The notes under the pieces: generated by a model
The model's database searches: none
Seen by the model: the letters and a program-made list of their open reading frames with translations, nothing else
Told to the model about the DNA's origin: nothing
DNA from: Rikenellaceae bacterium
GTDB taxonomy: Bacteria; Bacteroidota; Bacteroidia; Bacteroidales; Rikenellaceae
Assembly: GCA_015060165.1 (NCBI GenBank)
Contig: SUZC01000001.1
Coordinates: forward strand, 1-64,000
Direction of reading: 5' to 3'
DNA length: 64,000 nucleotides
Shown here: in pieces, positions 60,168-64,000 of the stretch
Layout of the letters: each line of letters begins with the position of its first letter
How positions within the stretch are numbered: the first letter of the stretch is position 1
Made by a program: the position numbers and the translations under genes

Positions 60168-62111
60168 ATGGAACAGCAAAAACAAAACGTATCTCTTCCC
60201 GACAACGCTTATCGTGAATTGAAACCCGGAGAGGAGTACAAACCCCTTATGCCAGCCAATACAACTCCGGCGGAGGTAACCCCTTATTCGGTGACAATGG
60301 GTGTTGTTATGGCTATTATTTTTTCAGCTGCGGCTGCATTCCTTGGCCTTAAAGTTGGTCAGGTGTTTGAGGCAGCTATCCCCATTGCTATTATCGCCGT
60401 TGGTATGGGCACAGTGTTGGGTAAGAAGAATATGCTTGGCCAGAATATTATCATCCAGTCGATTGGTGCATCGTCGGGTGTGATTGTTGCAGGTGCAATC
60501 TTTACTTTGCCTGCACTCTACATATTGGGTCTCGATGCTGAGTTCTATCAGATCTTCCTATCATCATTGCTGGGTGGCGTGTTGGGTATTGTATTGCTTA
60601 TTCCTTTCAGAAAATATTTCGTGAAGGAAATGCACGGTAAATATCCTTTTCCCGAGGCTACTGCAACCACCGAGGTGTTGGTATCTGGCGAAAAGGGCGG
60701 TAACCAAGCAAAGTTGTTGGCTGTCGCAGGACTTATCGGAGGATTGTACGATTTTATCGTAAGCACATTTGGTGCCTGGACAGAGGTCGTTTCGACCAGA
60801 ATATGTGCTTTCGGTGAGATGTGTGCCGATAAGTTTAAAGTGGTATTCTCGCTTAACACAGGTGCTGCGGTATTGGGATTGGGTTATATCATTGGTTTGA
60901 AATATGCTGTAATTATTACTGCAGGTTCTTGCCTTGTCTGGTTCCTAATCGTTCCATTGATTGGATCTGTTGCCCCCGATGCAGCATCGCTTACCCCAGA
61001 GAATATCTTTACCGACTATGGCCGCCCTCTTGGTATTGGAGGTATTGCTATGGCGGGTCTTATTGGTATTATTCGTCAGGCTGGTATTATCCGTCAGGCT
61101 GTTGGCTTGGCAGTAAGCGAGCTCTCTTCAAAGAAGGGTTCGGGCGCAGTTCAGGTGGAGCGAACTCAGCGCGATTTGCCGATGAAACTGATTCTTACAA
61201 TCCTCATTGCAGCACTTATTACAACGCTTGTCTTCTTCCACTTCGGATTGTTGAATAATGGCATGCAGAGTATTGTAGCATTGCTTATTGTGTTTGTAAT
61301 AGCATTCTTGTTTACAACAGTGGCTGCTAATGCGATAGCTATTGTCGGCACTAATCCTGTTTCTGGAATGACGCTTATGACACTTATCCTCAGCTCGCTT
61401 GTGTTGGTTAGTATTGGTCTGAACGGAACGGAAGGTATGACTGCAGCTCTTATTATCGGCGGTGTGGTTTGCACGGCTCTTTCAATGGCCGGTGGCTTTA
61501 TCACCGATCTTAAAATTGGTTATTGGCTGGGAACAACTCCTAAGAAGCAGGAGGGATGGAAATTCCTCGGCACATTTGTGTCGGCTGCAACAGTTGCAGG
61601 TGTGATGCTTGTATTGAACGAGACTTATGGTTTTACAGGTGATAATGCCTTGGTTGCTCCACAAGCAAATGCTATGGCTGCTGTGATTCAGCCTCTTATG
61701 ACGGGTGGCTCTACCCCATGGATTCTATACTTTATGGGAGCTGTGTTGGCTTTGGTGTTGACAGCTATCGGAGTCCCAGCATTGGCATTTTCACTCGGTA
61801 TGTTCATCCCTATGTATCTGAATGCCCCACTGGTAGTTGGCGGTTTGATTGCTTGGTTTGTTTCAAATCGTTCGAAGGATGAGAAACTCAATAAGGCTCG
61901 TTTTGATAGAGGTACCCTTATCGCATCGGGATTCATCGCTGGCGGTGCTTTGATGGGTGTTGTATCGGCAGTGTTGAAGTTTGTAGGTATTGAGTGGTAT
62001 ATGAGCGGTTGGGCTGAGTCTAAGGGTGCTGAGTGGCTCGGTCTTGCGATGTATACACTACTTATCATCTATATGGCTTGGCATACAATGAAAGCTAAAA
62101 AAGAGGAGTAG
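60168..62111 (+). CDS. OPT family oligopeptide transporter
   Basis: A 647-residue inner-membrane transporter with about 15 hydrophobic helices. The family pattern is visible in PYSVTMGVVMAIIFSAAAAF, LGLKVGQVFEAAIPIAIIA, GKKNMLGQNIIIQSIGASSG and the conserved MHGKYPFPEATATTEVLVSG, then GMFIPMYLNAPLVVGGLIAW. It matches the bacterial OPT subfamily that takes up short peptides (or metal chelates) with protons. The leader from the promoter to the ATG is about 100 bases. Peptidase T follows 57 bases downstream, which strongly supports peptides as substrate. Confidence 0.92.
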   Translation: MEQQKQNVSLPDNAYRELKPGEEYKPLMPANTTPAEVTPYSVTMGVVMAIIFSAAAAFLGLKVGQVFEAAIPIAIIAVGMGTVLGKKNMLGQNIIIQSIGASSGVIVAGAIFTLPALYILGLDAEFYQIFLSSLLGGVLGIVLLIPFRKYFVKEMHGKYPFPEATATTEVLVSGEKGGNQAKLLAVAGLIGGLYDFIVSTFGAWTEVVSTRICAFGEMCADKFKVVFSLNTGAAVLGLGYIIGLKYAVIITAGSCLVWFLIVPLIGSVAPDAASLTPENIFTDYGRPLGIGGIAMAGLIGIIRQAGIIRQAVGLAVSELSSKKGSGAVQVERTQRDLPMKLILTILIAALITTLVFFHFGLLNNGMQSIVALLIVFVIAFLFTTVAANAIAIVGTNPVSGMTLMTLILSSLVLVSIGLNGTEGMTAALIIGGVVCTALSMAGGFITDLKIGYWLGTTPKKQEGWKFLGTFVSAATVAGVMLVLNETYGFTGDNALVAPQANAMAAVIQPLMTGGSTPWILYFMGAVLALVLTAIGVPALAFSLGMFIPMYLNAPLVVGGLIAWFVSNRSKDEKLNKARFDRGTLIASGFIAGGALMGVVSAVLKFVGIEWYMSGWAESKGAEWLGLAMYTLLIIYMAWHTMKAKKEE

Positions 62112-62168
62112 TCAAAATTGATAGCTGGCGTATAACTTGAATTGAATGAATATAAATAATTGAAAATT

Positions 62169-63386
62169 ATGGAATTAAAAGATAGATTTTTGAAGTACGT
62201 TTCGTTTGATACTCAATCAGACGAGAATAGCACAACATTCCCGTCGACTGATAAGCAACTAGTGTTGCTCAACTATTTGGCCGACGAGATGCGCACCTTA
62301 GGTTTGCAGGATGTAACGGTTGATAAATATGGTTATGCGATGGGAACCATCCCTGCATCGGCGGGTTATGAAAATGCTCCCGTTATCGGTTTTATCTCTC
62401 ACGTTGATACCTCGCCCGATATGAGTGGCAAGGATGTGAAACCAAGAATCATTGAAAGCTATGATGGTGAGGATATTATGCTCAACGCATCGCTTACGAT
62501 GAAGGTTTCAGATTTCCCTGAGCTCAAAGGATTTGTCGGTCACACATTGATTCATACAGATGGTACTACCCTTTTGGGCGCTGATGATAAAGCTGGCTGC
62601 GCTGAAATTATGACCGCTGCAGAGTACTTGATGTCGCATCCGGAAATTAAGCACGGCAAGATTCGTATCGGCTTTACCCCCGATGAGGAGATTGGTCGCG
62701 GTGTGGATTATTTCGATGTTAAGGCTTTTGGAGCCGATTTCGCATATACTATGGACGGTAGCGCGGAGGGTGAGTTGGAGTATGAGAATTTCAATGCTGC
62801 CGCTGCTACTATCGAGATTCAGGGTCGTAATGTTCACCCAGGTTACGCAAAGGATAAGATGATCAATGCTATTCAGGTGGCTTGTGAGTTGAATTCTTTG
62901 TTGCCTGCTGTTGAACGTCCGGAGTACACCACCGGCTACGAAGGATTTTACCACTGCGTGGGATTCAACGGAACTGTTGAGAATGCTAAACTTTCATATA
63001 TCATGCGTGACCACGACAGTGAAAAATTTGAACAGAAGAAGGTGTATATGTGGAGTTGCGTAGATTTGTTGCAGAAGAAGTATGGCGAAGAGGTGTTGAA
63101 ACTTACACTTAAAGATCAATACTTCAATATGCGCAAGATGGTAGAGCCACATCCTCAGGTGATTGACAAGGCTATTGAGGCTATGCGTATGGCTGATGTT
63201 GAGCCTCTTATCAAACCTATTCGTGGCGGTACCGATGGTGCTCGATTGTCGTTTATGGGCCTCCCCTGCCCCAATATCTTTACAGGCGGAATGAACTTCC
63301 ACGGCAAGTTCGAATACTGCTCGCTCGATACTATGCAGAAGGCAATGAACGTTATAATAAATCTGGCTCAGTTGTGGGCTAAGTAA
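62169..63386 (+). CDS. pepT: Peptidase T (tripeptide aminopeptidase)
   Basis: M20B metallopeptidase removing the N-terminal residue of tripeptides in the cytoplasm; 405 residues from the ATG at 62169 (MELKDRFLKYVSFDTQSDEN); the frame extends upstream only via TTG. IGFISHVDTSPDMSG, TLLGADDKAGCAEIM, GFTPDEEIGRGVDYFDV and YTMDGSAEGELEYENFNAA hold the two-zinc site, and GGTDGARLSFMGLPCPNIFT the late region. The transporter gene just upstream makes a peptide import-and-cleave unit. Confidence 0.95.
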   Translation: MELKDRFLKYVSFDTQSDENSTTFPSTDKQLVLLNYLADEMRTLGLQDVTVDKYGYAMGTIPASAGYENAPVIGFISHVDTSPDMSGKDVKPRIIESYDGEDIMLNASLTMKVSDFPELKGFVGHTLIHTDGTTLLGADDKAGCAEIMTAAEYLMSHPEIKHGKIRIGFTPDEEIGRGVDYFDVKAFGADFAYTMDGSAEGELEYENFNAAAATIEIQGRNVHPGYAKDKMINAIQVACELNSLLPAVERPEYTTGYEGFYHCVGFNGTVENAKLSYIMRDHDSEKFEQKKVYMWSCVDLLQKKYGEEVLKLTLKDQYFNMRKMVEPHPQVIDKAIEAMRMADVEPLIKPIRGGTDGARLSFMGLPCPNIFTGGMNFHGKFEYCSLDTMQKAMNVIINLAQLWAK

Positions 63387-63414
63387 TGTTTAATAGCTTT
63401 ATTTGATATTTTAT

Positions 63415-63927
63415 ATGCAGGATTTTAAAGAGATAGATCCGGCGCAGATTAGCGACAACTTTATTAAAGCTATCGGTTCGGATTGGATGCTCATCACAGC
63501 AGGCGATCATGTTGAGCAAAATACGATGACTGCATCTTGGGGTGGCGTGGGTGTTATGTGGAATTACCCGGTTGCCATCGTCGTTATTAGACCCCAACGA
63601 TACACATTCGAATTTACAGAAAGATGCGATAAGTTGACTCTTTCGTTTTTCGATGAACAGTATCGCAAGGCCTTATCGTATTGTGGAACTCATTCGGGTC
63701 GCGATGAGGATAAGATTAGTAAGGCTGGTCTGTCTATCACATTTACCGAGGAGGATACGCCTGCTATCGCTCAGGCTCGATTGGTGTTGGAGTGCCGCAA
63801 ATTGTACACTGACACTATGAAACCTGAAAATTTTATTGAGAAACAGATTATCGACAAGTGGTATCCACAAGCCGATTATCACAAAATTTATGTTTTGCAG
63901 ATAACCAACGCATATATCAAAGAATAG
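63415..63927 (+). CDS. Flavin reductase family protein
   Basis: A 170-residue protein with the FMN-binding split-barrel fold. The ATG at 63415 (MQDFKEIDPAQISDNFIKAI) is the likely start. MLITAGDHVEQNTMTASWGG and VGVMWNYPVAIVVIRPQRYT are the flavin-binding strands typical of Bacteroidota flavin reductase-like proteins, and SYCGTHSGRDEDKISKAGL follows. No partner oxygenase is nearby, so reduction of free flavin or a metal is only a family-based guess. The nadE gene starts 1 base after its stop codon. Confidence 0.82.
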   Translation: MQDFKEIDPAQISDNFIKAIGSDWMLITAGDHVEQNTMTASWGGVGVMWNYPVAIVVIRPQRYTFEFTERCDKLTLSFFDEQYRKALSYCGTHSGRDEDKISKAGLSITFTEEDTPAIAQARLVLECRKLYTDTMKPENFIEKQIIDKWYPQADYHKIYVLQITNAYIKE

Positions 63928-63928
63928 T

Positions 63929-64000
63929 ATGAATCGTTACGGATATATCAAGGTTGCCTCGATTATTCCCGAGGTCAAAGTTGCAGATTGTGAATTTAAC
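63929..64000 (+). CDS. nadE: NAD(+) synthase, 5' end only
   Basis: The last 24 codons of the window read MNRYGYIKVASIIPEVKVAD and then CEFN. This is the conserved start of the glutaminase (nitrilase) domain of glutamine-dependent NAD synthetase in Bacteroidota (typically GFIKVAAAIPxVKVADCxYN). The start codon is 1 base after the flavin reductase stop, implying translational coupling. The rest of the gene lies beyond the window. Confidence 0.75.
   Translation, partial: MNRYGYIKVASIIPEVKVADCEFN

Overview
The window reads as a chromosomal segment of a Bacteroidales bacterium (Bacteroidota). The promoters that can be seen are of the Bacteroidota type (TAnnTTTG, sometimes with TTTG about 19-21 bases upstream). 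Start codons lack strong Shine-Dalgarno sequences. Several products belong to families typical of the phylum: a DUF3276/PUR protein, an Hc1-like histone protein, a BT_3928-type DoxX protein, a Porin_10 barrel, a DUF5009 acyltransferase and a PPi-type phosphofructokinase. A Rikenellaceae/Alistipes-like host is possible, but I cannot settle the genus by eye. I see no phage, insertion sequence, integrase, rRNA operon or CRISPR array. One tRNA gene (Ser-GCU) is present.

Layout. 0-6 kb (mostly +): the 3' part of hisS, a secreted S41 protease, a DUF3276 protein, mnmA, a YqaA-type membrane protein, aroE, and a small DUF2007 gene on the other strand. 6-12 kb (+): a serine hydrolase, then dnaE behind a leader rich in inverted repeats, then trxA. 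12-21.6 kb (-): a long run, nucleoside phosphorylase - dnaN - exonuclease - LysM/periplasmic-binding protein - rex - ribF-like - thioesterase - YhhN, then htpG. 21.7-24.5 kb (+): a phosphohexomutase and an M20 dipeptidase. 24.5-25.75 kb has no gene; it holds a possible small RNA and three tandem units of about 317 bp. 25.75-29 kb (-): an exported carbohydrate cluster with an (alpha/alpha)6 glycosidase-like protein and two paralogous TIM-barrel isomerases. 29-36.2 kb: PPi-phosphofructokinase, a SLOG protein, a YtxH/holin-like pair, DUF1846, an AspT-type transporter, a Cys-rich 50-residue membrane protein and an Hc1-like 58-residue protein. 36.2-42.3 kb: an envelope cluster (YtfJ-like, surface-antigen barrel, phosphoethanolamine transferase), a DoxX protein, a low-molecular-weight tyrosine phosphatase and a porin. 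42.4-45.5 kb (+): a second serine hydrolase, engB and prs. 45.6-51.9 kb (-): sufBCDS followed by tmk and a DoxX/MauE-type protein. 52-58.8 kb: a third serine hydrolase with a DUF5009 acyltransferase, tRNA-Ser, a lytic transglycosylase, a large outer-membrane barrel and pssA. 58.9-64 kb (+): mannose-1-phosphate guanylyltransferase, an OPT peptide transporter, pepT, a flavin reductase and the first codons of nadE.

How the genes fit together. Most of the window is housekeeping: replication (dnaE, dnaN), translation (hisS, mnmA, engB), Fe-S assembly (suf), nucleotide supply (prs, tmk) and envelope building. OPT plus PepT, together with the M20 dipeptidase, form a route for peptide import and hydrolysis. 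The three serine hydrolases, the LysM protein and the transglycosylase point to active peptidoglycan and peptide metabolism. No clear new defence or mobile system is visible. The least explained pieces are the 317-bp tandem array with its conserved short reading frame, the candidate RNA beside it, the ribF-like gene without a recognisable flavokinase signature, the short sufD, and the inverted-repeat leaders of dnaE and of the OPT gene.
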